Assembly: GCA_052061695.1 (NCBI GenBank)
Contig: JBPZEY010000013.1
Length of the DNA: 64,000 nucleotides
Reading direction: 5' to 3' (one strand)
Origin: Alkalicoccus luteus
GTDB taxonomy: Bacteria > Bacillota > Bacilli > Bacillales > Salisediminibacteriaceae
Under the pieces are notes generated by a model. It was not told where the DNA came from, searched no databases, and saw only the letters and a program-made list of their open reading frames with translations. A program made the position numbers and the translations under genes. Shown one piece after another: positions 33,181-41,202 of the stretch; the first letter of the stretch is position 1, and each line of letters begins with the position of its first letter.

Positions 33181-33207
33181 AAAAAAACCGCACGAGGCGG
33201 TTTTTTT
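33181..33207. terminator. Bidirectional terminator after the bkd operon
   Basis: AAAAAAACCGC-ACGAG-GCGGTTTTTTT with U-tracts on both strands, just past the bkdB stop. Confidence 0.9.
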
Positions 33208-33213
33208 CTTTCG

Positions 33214-34473
33214 TTAATAAATTGATGTTGACTCATCCATCGTTTCAAGCGTCTGCTTCACTTCCTGCATAAACTTCCCGCAAATATACCCGTCAAGTAC
33301 ACGATGATCCAGACTCATGCAAAGGTTTACCATATGGCGGATAGCAATGGCGTCATTGTTCAATACGACAGGACGCTTTACAATTGATTCTACCGAAAGA
33401 ATAGCGGCCTGCGGTGTATTGATGATTGGCTGGGATTGAACAGATCCAAAAGATCCGGTATTGTTCAGCGTAAACGTACCGCCCTGCATATCCTGTGAGG
33501 TCAGTTTTCCACTTCTTACTTTCCCGGCTATATCATTCAGCTCCCGGGCCAGACCTTTGATGTTTTTTTCATCTGCATTGCGGATAACCGGAACATACAG
33601 CTCATCTTCCGTTGCAACTGCCATCGACAAATGAACATCCTTGTAACGGTAAATTTTATCTCCTGCCCATGCCGCATTTACTTGTGGATACTTTTTCAGA
33701 GCATCCGTAACGGCTTTCATAAAGAACGGCATAAACGTCAGCTTAAAGCCTTCCTGAGCTTGAAATTCAGCCTTTTTCTTTTCACGCAGGTTGACCATAT
33801 CGGTCACATCGACTTCGACCATCATCCAGGCGTGCGGAGCTGTATGCTTGGACTGTACCATATTCGAGGCAATGGCTTTGCGAACTCCAGTTACAGGCAC
33901 TTCATCCCGACGTGCGTCAGAGGAAGGGGGAGCACTATCCTGTACAGGTTCAGTTTTCGCAGGCGCTGCTTCGGGCTGACTAGAACGAGCGGCTTCTTTC
34001 GCTTCCGGCTGGCCGCCTTCGTCGATGACCTTTTGAATATCCTTGCGGGTAATTCTTCCGCCTCTTCCCGAACCTTGAATTGAATTTAAATCCAGTTGAT
34101 GCTCCTGTGCCAGTCTCATCACTGCAGGAGAGTATCTGCCCTGCTGGGAGGTGTCTGCTTCAGAGGACGTCTCCGCTTCCTGTTTCTGCTGCTTTTCTCC
34201 TGGTCCGGGAGCTTCCGGCTTCGGCTCGCCGCTTCCCTCTGTTTCCATCGTACAAATGACTTGTCCAACTTCGACAGTCTGATCCTCCTCTGCGATGAGC
34301 TCGGTGATCGTGCCTGCAAAAGAAGAAGGAACTTCGGCATTCACTTTATCTGTCATCACTTCAGCAAGCGGATCGTATTTGTTTACTTTGTCGCCGGGCT
34401 TAACCAGCCATTTCGTAATCGTTCCTTCTGTCACGCTCTCCCCCAGCTGGGGCATCGTAATTTCTGTTGCCAT
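33214..34473 (-). CDS. bkdB: Branched-chain keto acid dehydrogenase E2 (dihydrolipoamide acyltransferase)
   Basis: Core subunit (419 residues) of the branched-chain 2-oxoacid dehydrogenase complex. In order: a lipoyl domain (residues 1-77, lipoyl-Lys in EVMTDKVNAEVPS), a flexible acidic/Ala-Pro linker, a peripheral-subunit-binding domain (SPAVMRLAQEHQLDLNSIQ), a second linker, and the catalytic domain with the active-site motif DHRVLDGYICGKF. It transfers isobutyryl, isovaleryl or 2-methylbutyryl groups to CoA, supplying primers for branched fatty acids. Last gene of the operon, 15 bases after bkdAB. Confidence 0.95.
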   Translation of the reverse strand: MATEITMPQLGESVTEGTITKWLVKPGDKVNKYDPLAEVMTDKVNAEVPSSFAGTITELIAEEDQTVEVGQVICTMETEGSGEPKPEAPGPGEKQQKQEAETSSEADTSQQGRYSPAVMRLAQEHQLDLNSIQGSGRGGRITRKDIQKVIDEGGQPEAKEAARSSQPEAAPAKTEPVQDSAPPSSDARRDEVPVTGVRKAIASNMVQSKHTAPHAWMMVEVDVTDMVNLREKKKAEFQAQEGFKLTFMPFFMKAVTDALKKYPQVNAAWAGDKIYRYKDVHLSMAVATEDELYVPVIRNADEKNIKGLARELNDIAGKVRSGKLTSQDMQGGTFTLNNTGSFGSVQSQPIINTPQAAILSVESIVKRPVVLNNDAIAIRHMVNLCMSLDHRVLDGYICGKFMQEVKQTLETMDESTSIY

Positions 34474-34488
34474 CCGGATCCCTCCTCG

Positions 34489-35472
34489 TTAAAATTCAGC
34501 AAGCTCCCGCAATGCTTCTTCAATTTTATCGGTATTCACCATAAACTTTTTTTCAAGCGGCGGATTATACGGCATTGCCGGCACATCCGGTCCTGCAAGA
34601 CGCTGAACAGGTGCATCAAGATCAAACAGGCAGTGTTCAGCAATAATCGCTGCCACTTCGCTCATAATGCTGCCTTCCTTATTATCTTCCGTGACGAGCA
34701 GTACCTTTCCTGTTTTGGAAGCTGCTTCTGCAATGGCGTCTTTATCTAACGGATACACAGTACGCAGGTCCAAAATATGTGTTTCAATGCCGTCTTCTGC
34801 AGCCTGTTCAGCAGCCTGCTTGGCAAAGTGCGTGCATAATCCGTAAGTGATGATCGTCAGATCGCTTCCTTCGCGTACTACAGCGGCTTTACCAATTGGT
34901 ACTGTATAATCTTCATCCGGCACTTCTTCTTTCAGGAGACGGTAGGCCCGCTTATGTTCAAAAAACAGAACAGGATCATTGGAACGGATCGCTGCTTTTA
35001 ACAAGCCTTTAGCATCGTATGGATTAGAAGGGATGACAATTTTTAAGCCAGGGGTGCCTGCAAATAATGATTCAACCGACTGGGAGTGATAGAGAGCTCC
35101 ATGGACCCCGCCTCCAAATGGCGCACGAATTGTGATAGGGCATGTCCAGTCGTTGTTGGACCGGTACCGTATTTTTGCGGCTTCGGAAACGATCTGATTA
35201 ACAGCCGGCATGATGAAGTCAGCGAACTGCATTTCGGCCACAGGCCGCATGCCAGCCATGGCTGCACCGATTCCTACACCGGCAATCGCTGATTCAGCGA
35301 GAGGTGTATCAATCACACGCTCTTCTCCAAAAGCATCGTAGAGACCGTCCGTTGCGCGAAATACTCCCCCGCGTTTCCCTACGTCTTCTCCAAGTACAAA
35401 GACATTTTCGTCGCGCTCCATTTCTTCACGCATAGCGGCTGTAACAGCTTCAATGTATGTTTTAACCGGCAT
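34489..35472 (-). CDS. bkdAB: Branched-chain keto acid dehydrogenase E1 beta
   Basis: Beta subunit of the thiamine-diphosphate E1 component, 327 residues. It has the transketolase pyrimidine domain (LGEDVGKRGGVFRATDGL with the catalytic Glu) and the C-terminal transketolase domain (LRTVYPLDKDAIAEA, EDNKEGSIMSEV). With E1 alpha it decarboxylates 2-oxoisovalerate and relatives and acylates the lipoyl arm of BkdB. It begins directly after the bkdAA stop codon. Confidence 0.95.
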   Translation of the reverse strand: MPVKTYIEAVTAAMREEMERDENVFVLGEDVGKRGGVFRATDGLYDAFGEERVIDTPLAESAIAGVGIGAAMAGMRPVAEMQFADFIMPAVNQIVSEAAKIRYRSNNDWTCPITIRAPFGGGVHGALYHSQSVESLFAGTPGLKIVIPSNPYDAKGLLKAAIRSNDPVLFFEHKRAYRLLKEEVPDEDYTVPIGKAAVVREGSDLTIITYGLCTHFAKQAAEQAAEDGIETHILDLRTVYPLDKDAIAEAASKTGKVLLVTEDNKEGSIMSEVAAIIAEHCLFDLDAPVQRLAGPDVPAMPYNPPLEKKFMVNTDKIEEALRELAEF

Positions 35473-36471
35473 TTAGTTCCCCTCCTCATAAACAAAGTCC
35501 GTCAGCGTATCCGTATCCGGGTAAGCTGCCTGCTCTGCATAATCCGTCGCTTCATCGATTTCCCTGCGAAGTCTGGCTCGAATTTCATCCTCTTTTTCCT
35601 CGCTTAAAATGCCGGCTTCGCGCAGGTAGTTACCGAACGTGTGAATCGAGTCGATTTTCTTCGCTGCTTCTACTTCATCGCGGGAGCGGTACGTGCTGTC
35701 ATCGTCATCGCTTGAATGAGGAGTCAGACGGTACGATACCGTCTCAATTAAGGATGGACCAATGCCGTCAGCTGCTCGGTTTCTTGCATCCTTCACTGCT
35801 TTGTAAACAGCGAGTGGATCGTTGCCATCGACGGATTCCCCGTGAATGCCGTAGCCCGCCGCACGGTCTGCCACGCTTTCGATGTTTAACTGCTTATCGA
35901 GCGGCACGGAAATAGCGTATTTATTATTTTCACACATGAAGATGACTGGAAGATCATGCACACTTGCGAAGTTAATTCCTTCATGAAAATCGCCCTGATT
36001 GGACGAGCCTTCCCCGAACGTCGTAAAAGCGACTGATTCTTCCTGCTTCATTTTAGACTTAAGTGCAAAGCCGACTGCGTGCGGCACTTGGGTTGTTACT
36101 GGTGACGAACCGGTCACGATGTTTTTAGCACGGTAGCCGAAATGTCCCGGCATCTGACGTCCACCAGAATTAGGGTCTTCCGCTTTTGCAAATGCAGACA
36201 GCATCAGGTCCTGAGGTGTCATGCCGAAATGAAGCACGACCCCCATATCCCGGTAGTAAGGAAGAGCAAAGTCAATAGATGGCTCTAATGCCATCGCTGC
36301 GCCGACCTGAGCTGCCTCCTGTCCCTGACACGAGATGACAAATGGAATTTTTCCTGCGCGGTTTAAAAGCCACATCCGTTCATCGATCATGCGGGCTTGA
36401 AGCATGGTTTCATACATGTTCAGTACATCTGCATCCGTCAGTCCTAGTGCTTCATGTCTGTTATCTGCCAC
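35473..36471 (-). CDS. bkdAA: Branched-chain keto acid dehydrogenase E1 alpha
   Basis: Alpha subunit of E1, 332 residues. The thiamine-diphosphate motif is visible as FGEGSSNQGDFHEG...MCENNKYAIS (GDG-like start, NN end), and the phosphorylation-loop-like stretch YRLTPHSSDDDDS is typical. The start is GTG 36471, eight bases after AGGAGG, giving an N-terminus (MADNRHEALGLTDADV) that aligns with B. subtilis BfmBAA; the longer frame from 36531 would overlap lpdV. Confidence 0.93.
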   Translation of the reverse strand: MADNRHEALGLTDADVLNMYETMLQARMIDERMWLLNRAGKIPFVISCQGQEAAQVGAAMALEPSIDFALPYYRDMGVVLHFGMTPQDLMLSAFAKAEDPNSGGRQMPGHFGYRAKNIVTGSSPVTTQVPHAVGFALKSKMKQEESVAFTTFGEGSSNQGDFHEGINFASVHDLPVIFMCENNKYAISVPLDKQLNIESVADRAAGYGIHGESVDGNDPLAVYKAVKDARNRAADGIGPSLIETVSYRLTPHSSDDDDSTYRSRDEVEAAKKIDSIHTFGNYLREAGILSEEKEDEIRARLRREIDEATDYAEQAAYPDTDTLTDFVYEEGN

Positions 36472-36499
36472 TTGTATGACCTCCTCTTGTTTGTTTGCC

Positions 36500-37924
36500 T
36501 TACCCATGAATCTGCATTCCTTCGACTGCAAGTGCTGCTTCGCCTACGGCTTCTGACAAACTAGGATGCGGATGAATGACAGCGCCTACTTCCCATGAAG
36601 CTGCATCCAGCAGCTTCGCCAGAGCCGCTTCGGAGATCATGTCGGTGACGTGCGGTCCAATCATGTGAACACCAAGCAGGTCGTCTGTTTTTTTATCCGA
36701 AACAAATTTCACAAATCCCGATGCATCCCCATGCACAAGTGCTTTCCCAATGGAAGAGAAAGGAAACTTGCCGACTTTTACGTCGAAGCCTGCGCCTTTG
36801 GCCTGCTCTTCTGTCATGCCGACTGCAGCTGCTTCCGGATAGGAATATGTACAGCGCGGTGTCATATCCGGGTCAACAGCATGTGCCTCAACTCCAGCGA
36901 TATGATTGACAGCTGCAATGCCTTCATGCGAAGCAACGTGAGCAAGCTGCATCCCGCCAATACAGTCGCCGATAGCGTAAATGTGAGATTCCTTTGTCTG
37001 GTAGTGTTTATTCACTTTAATCGTGCCGTTCTCGACAATAATGTCTGTGTTCTCTACGCCAATATTCTGAATGCTGGCTTCTCTGCCAACTGATACGAGG
37101 AGCTTATCAGAGGTAATAGAATGCTCTTCACCGTCGTGATCAAAGCTTGCCTTAACACCATCGCTGCTTTTGGTTACACTTTCAGGGCGAACGGCAGCAT
37201 TGGTATAAATGGTAACGCCACGCTTCTCAAGCGCTTTTTTCATTTCTTTAGATACGTCCTCATCTTCAGTAGGTAAAATTCGGCCGGCATATTCGATCAC
37301 GGTAACTTCCATGCCGAAATCAATAAACATGGAGGCCCATTCGACTCCGATGACTCCACCGCCTACGATCGTGATCGATGCTGGCAGAGCACTGAGCTGC
37401 AGCGCCCCATTTGACGACATGATATCCTCTTCGTCCAACTCAAGTCCGGGAAGTGTCCGCGGTCTGCTTCCTGTAGCTATGATGACGTTTGCAGGAATCA
37501 GCATGTCGTTTTCCCGCTCATCTTCATATTCAACCGAAATCGTACCGGGTGTGGGAGAAAAAATGGATGGGCCAAGAATTCGGCCGAATCCTTTATACAC
37601 ATCGATTTTGCCTTTTTTCATCAGCCCTTGAACCCCTTGATGCAGCTTTGAAACAATATCATCTTTGCGTTTCATAACAGCTGGAAAATCAAGCGAGCTC
37701 CCTTCTGTTTTCACGCCAAAATCTTCAGCCTGCTTCACTGTTTTATACACCTCTGCACTTCGTAAAAGCGCTTTGCTTGGGATACATCCGCGATGAAGGC
37801 AGGTCCCTCCCAGTTCAGAAGCTTCTACTACCGCTGTCGTGAGTCCAAGCTGTGCAGCGCGGATCGCAGCAACGTATCCGCCTGTACCAGCTCCTAATAT
37901 GACCAGATCATATTTTTCAGCCAT
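36500..37924 (-). CDS. lpdV: Dihydrolipoyl dehydrogenase, E3 of the BCKDH complex
   Basis: FAD flavoprotein of 474 residues that re-oxidises dihydrolipoamide with NAD. It shows the FAD motif GAGTGGYVAAIRAA, the redox disulfide GGTCLHRGCIPSK (residues 41-46), the NAD motif GGGVIGVEWASM, the second FAD motif IYAIGDCIGG and the catalytic His-Glu pair HPHPSLSE at the C-terminus. It precedes bkdAA by 28 bases in the same operon. Confidence 0.95.
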   Translation of the reverse strand: MAEKYDLVILGAGTGGYVAAIRAAQLGLTTAVVEASELGGTCLHRGCIPSKALLRSAEVYKTVKQAEDFGVKTEGSSLDFPAVMKRKDDIVSKLHQGVQGLMKKGKIDVYKGFGRILGPSIFSPTPGTISVEYEDERENDMLIPANVIIATGSRPRTLPGLELDEEDIMSSNGALQLSALPASITIVGGGVIGVEWASMFIDFGMEVTVIEYAGRILPTEDEDVSKEMKKALEKRGVTIYTNAAVRPESVTKSSDGVKASFDHDGEEHSITSDKLLVSVGREASIQNIGVENTDIIVENGTIKVNKHYQTKESHIYAIGDCIGGMQLAHVASHEGIAAVNHIAGVEAHAVDPDMTPRCTYSYPEAAAVGMTEEQAKGAGFDVKVGKFPFSSIGKALVHGDASGFVKFVSDKKTDDLLGVHMIGPHVTDMISEAALAKLLDAASWEVGAVIHPHPSLSEAVGEAALAVEGMQIHG

Positions 37925-37939
37925 ACGATTCTCTCCTTT

Positions 37940-39034
37940 TTAGGATTCCACTGAAGGAATGTGATAGGATTTAGCCTTTTCCTGTCCCCGCAGAACTCTT
38001 AAAGCGCCTGCGGTCAATGCCTCAAGCTCATTTTCACCCGCATAAACAAGTACATCTGCAATCCATTCTACACGTGACTTGATTTTTTGTACAAATTCCT
38101 TCCCAAACGCAAGTCCACCAGTAAGAACGACCGCATCTACCTTACCCTCTAACACAGCTGCTGCCGCACCAATCTCTTTAGCGATCTGATACGCCATAGC
38201 TTCGTAAACAAGCTCTGCTTTGTCATCGCCTTTTGCAATTCTGTTCTCCACTTCAACAGCATCATTTGTACCAAGATGACCGACCAACCCGCCCTGACCG
38301 ACAATTTTTTTCATGATCTCAGAGGAAAAATGATCACCGGAAAAGCATAAGGAGACGAGATCCCCTGCCGGAACTGTACCGGCACGTTCAGGAGAAAAGG
38401 GACCTTCTCCATGTAGTCCGTTATTGACGTCGATGACACGGCCATAGCGATGAGCGCCTACGGTAATGCCGCCGCCCATGTGCGTGATGATCAGCCGCAA
38501 ATCTTCGTAATCACGGTTCATATCAGAAGCTGTTTTTCTGGCGACCGCTTTTTGATTCAGTGCATGAAAGATACTTTTCCGTTCAAAATCGGCAAACCCG
38601 GATACTCTTGCCAGGTCATGCATTTCATCTACAACAACAGGGTCAACGATATAAGAAGCAATGTTCAGCTGCTTGGCAATTTCCCAGGCGATAATACCGC
38701 CCAGATTGGAAGCGTGCTGACCGGAATACCCTTCCTTCAAATCGTGCAGCATGTCTTCATTGACTTCGTACGTGCCGCCTTCAATCGGTCTGAGCAGCCC
38801 TCCGCGGCCGACCACTGCCGACAGACGAGACAAATTGATCCCTGCTTCATCCAGCGTTCTTAAGATCATCTCTTTCCGAAAAGCATATTGATCAATAATG
38901 GAGTGGTAATCCTCAAGCTCCGCTCTGTCGTGACGGATCGTATGCTCAAGCAGCTCCGATTCATTTTCAAATACCCCAATCTTCGTTGACGTAGATCCCG
39001 GGTTGATCGCCAGAATCCGATGGTAGTGTTCCAT
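37940..39034 (-). CDS. buk: Butyrate (branched-chain acyl) kinase
   Basis: ASKHA-fold acyl kinase of 364 residues. It forms acyl phosphate and ADP, or with Ptb produces ATP and branched short-chain acids. Signatures: ILAINPGSTSTKIGVFE at the N-terminus, THMGGGITVGAHRYGRVIDVNNG, and TGGLAFGKEFV. Situated between bcd and lpdV in the operon; with Ptb it balances branched acyl-CoA and the free acid. Confidence 0.95.
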   Translation of the reverse strand: MEHYHRILAINPGSTSTKIGVFENESELLEHTIRHDRAELEDYHSIIDQYAFRKEMILRTLDEAGINLSRLSAVVGRGGLLRPIEGGTYEVNEDMLHDLKEGYSGQHASNLGGIIAWEIAKQLNIASYIVDPVVVDEMHDLARVSGFADFERKSIFHALNQKAVARKTASDMNRDYEDLRLIITHMGGGITVGAHRYGRVIDVNNGLHGEGPFSPERAGTVPAGDLVSLCFSGDHFSSEIMKKIVGQGGLVGHLGTNDAVEVENRIAKGDDKAELVYEAMAYQIAKEIGAAAAVLEGKVDAVVLTGGLAFGKEFVQKIKSRVEWIADVLVYAGENELEALTAGALRVLRGQEKAKSYHIPSVES

Positions 39035-39048
39035 GATTTCCCTCCAGA

Positions 39049-40146
39049 TTATCTTCCGCGAGATAAAATATTCATGCCATTCTGCAGGAATTGTCTGCGC
39101 GATTTCCTCATTGTTTCAATTCGTTCTTCTGCAAGTCTGTTTGCAGCTGCGTACGTTGGAATATTGTCTCGTTCTGATATAGCAAATATTTTTTCAATGC
39201 TGTCATAAATCGTTTCTACTTTTTTCATTGCACGGTCTCTGTTATACCCCAACAGTTCGTCCGCTACATTGATGACGCCGCCTGAGTTAATCACGTAATC
39301 CGGCGCATAAACAATGCCCTTCTCCTGTAAGACATCGCCGTGACGATTTTCGAGCAGCTGATTGTTGGCTGCCCCGGCAATGACTCCAGCTTTCAGCCGG
39401 GAAATTGTGTCGTCGTTAACCGTTGCACCGAGAGCGCAAGGAGAATAAATATCTGCTTCCACATCGTAAATGTCGTTCACATCTACAGCTTTTGCTCCGA
39501 ATTCATTTACGGCACGCTGAACGGAATCCTGATTGATATCTGTTACAACGAGAGAAGCCCCTTCTTCATGCAGATAGCGGCACATGTTGTAAGCGACATT
39601 CCCAATTCCTTGCACAGCAACCGTCTTTCCTTTAAGGGAATCTGATCCAAACGCTTTTTTAGCCGCCGCTTTCATTCCGACGTATACGCCGTACGCCGTT
39701 ACCGGGGAAGGATTTCCGGAGGATCCGAATGCTGGGGAGACGCCCGTTACATAGTCGGTTTCCGAATAAACGAGATCCATGTCCTCTACAGTCGTTCCAA
39801 CATCCTCTGCTGTAATGTACCGGCCGTTCAAACCTTGAATAAACCGGCCGAACGCACGGAACATCGCTTCGTTTTTATCTTTTTTTGGATCTCCAATAAT
39901 AACCGTTTTGCCGCCGCCGAGATTCAATCCTGCTGCTGCATTTTTATAGGTCATTCCTTTTGCCAGTCTCAGTGCATCTTCAAATGCTGCTTCCTCAGTT
40001 GCGTAAGTCCACATTCTGGTTCCGCCTAGCGCCGGTCCGAGTGTGGTGTCATGGATCGCAATAATTGCTTTCAGTCCGGATTCCTGGTCCTGACAAACGA
40101 CAACCTGTTCGTAATCGTATTCTTCCATGTAAGTAAATAGTTTCAT
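39049..40146 (-). CDS. bcd: Leucine/branched-chain amino acid dehydrogenase
   Basis: NAD-dependent oxidative deaminase of 365 residues of the Glu/Leu/Phe/Val dehydrogenase family. It converts Val, Leu and Ile to their 2-oxoacids. The glycine-rich substrate motif LGGTRMW and catalytic Lys region AKGMTYKNAAAGLNLGGGK are at the N-terminus; the Rossmann motif GIGNVAYNMCRYL is at about residue 182. It provides the substrates of the BCKDH complex encoded downstream. Confidence 0.95.
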   Translation of the reverse strand: MKLFTYMEEYDYEQVVVCQDQESGLKAIIAIHDTTLGPALGGTRMWTYATEEAAFEDALRLAKGMTYKNAAAGLNLGGGKTVIIGDPKKDKNEAMFRAFGRFIQGLNGRYITAEDVGTTVEDMDLVYSETDYVTGVSPAFGSSGNPSPVTAYGVYVGMKAAAKKAFGSDSLKGKTVAVQGIGNVAYNMCRYLHEEGASLVVTDINQDSVQRAVNEFGAKAVDVNDIYDVEADIYSPCALGATVNDDTISRLKAGVIAGAANNQLLENRHGDVLQEKGIVYAPDYVINSGGVINVADELLGYNRDRAMKKVETIYDSIEKIFAISERDNIPTYAAANRLAEERIETMRKSRRQFLQNGMNILSRGR

Positions 40147-40161
40147 TTGTAACGCCCCCTG

Positions 40162-41064
40162 TTATTTTTGAATCGTGCTTACAGCCATTAAAAGCGAAAA
40201 CAGACGGCTTTCAGCTGTATCTGATCTGGAAGTTAACACGATTGGTGCTCTTGCGCCAACGATCATTCCTCCAACAGTCGCTCCACCGAAAAGAGTCAGT
40301 GACTTATACAAAGTGTTGCCGGTCTCAATATTCGGTGCAACCAATAGATCCGCCCGGCCAGCCACGTCTGTTTCCAGCCCTTTTTGCTTTGCTGCTTTAG
40401 CAGACACGGCGACATCAAGTGCGAGCGGTCCATCTACTAAACATCCAGCCAGCTGACCGCGTCTGTTCATCTGAGTCAGAACTGCGGCGTCCACTGCAGC
40501 AGGCATCGCCGGATTTACCGTCTCCACTGCGGCGAGCAACGCCGTTTTAGGCAGCTCCATCCCCATTTTTGACAATGCCTCAACAGCATTCTCAATAATT
40601 CCCTGCTTTTGAGTTAAATCAGGTGCAATATTCATCGCTGCATCTGTTAAAAAAAGCAGATCATCCTGCTCTGGAAGCTGAAACCCCGCCAGATGAGAAA
40701 GCAGTCGTCCGGTTCTAAGTCCTTTTTCCTTATGAAGCACCGCTTTTAAAAGCTTAGAAGTAGGGGTCATCCCTTTCATCAAAACATCTGCCTGTCCTTC
40801 GTGAACGAGCACGACCGCTTTTTGTGCTGATTCTGCTTCATCGGCAGCATCTGAAAATGAAAACCTGTCCGATTGTTCCACCGCTGCATCTTTCATAGCA
40901 TCTGTCATTTCGGTTAGCGGACCAATAAAATGAAAGGAAGCCGTTCCCTTCTCGGCTGCAAGGCTGCAGGCTGTAAAAATCGAAGGTTCAACTGCATGCG
41001 CCACTGCTACTGTCACCTGTTCAGATTTATTATGTACCTTATTCGTTAAATCGGTTACGTTCAT
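40162..41064 (-). CDS. ptb: Phosphate butyryltransferase
   Basis: Acyl-CoA:phosphate acyltransferase of 300 residues that makes branched acyl phosphate from acyl-CoA and phosphate. It has the Pta/Ptb fold (VLVHEGQADVLMKGMTPT, FLTDAAMNIAPDL, DLLVAPNIETGNTLYKSL). First gene of the seven-gene bkd operon. The ribosome site GGCGGTGATCG precedes the ATG; a strong terminator for bkdR and then an extended -10 promoter lie upstream. Confidence 0.93.
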   Translation of the reverse strand: MNVTDLTNKVHNKSEQVTVAVAHAVEPSIFTACSLAAEKGTASFHFIGPLTEMTDAMKDAAVEQSDRFSFSDAADEAESAQKAVVLVHEGQADVLMKGMTPTSKLLKAVLHKEKGLRTGRLLSHLAGFQLPEQDDLLFLTDAAMNIAPDLTQKQGIIENAVEALSKMGMELPKTALLAAVETVNPAMPAAVDAAVLTQMNRRGQLAGCLVDGPLALDVAVSAKAAKQKGLETDVAGRADLLVAPNIETGNTLYKSLTLFGGATVGGMIVGARAPIVLTSRSDTAESRLFSLLMAVSTIQK

Positions 41065-41096
41065 TCGATCACCGCCTTTTCACCCATTCTAAAATG

Positions 41097-41105
41097 AGTA
41101 TACCA
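41097..41105 (-). promoter_or_regulatory. Extended -10 element before ptb
   Basis: On the minus strand TGGTATACT (TGn plus TATACT), 32 bases before the ptb start, after the bkdR terminator. No good -35 is visible. No convincing sigma-54 -24/-12 pair (GG-N10-GC) was found in the bkdR-ptb gap. Confidence 0.4.
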
Positions 41106-41129
41106 GAATGCTATCCGTTCATCCTGCGC

Positions 41130-41171
41130 AAAAACGCGCAATATTTTTCATACCACGAAAAATATTGCGCG
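41130..41171 (-). terminator. Terminator of bkdR
   Basis: A perfect 14-base stem CGCGCAATATTTTT with its complement, 9-base loop, followed on the minus strand by TTTTT. It insulates the regulator gene from the bkd operon. Confidence 0.88.
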
Positions 41172-41202
41172 CAATTTATTGCAATCAGGTTGATGATGTA
41201 AG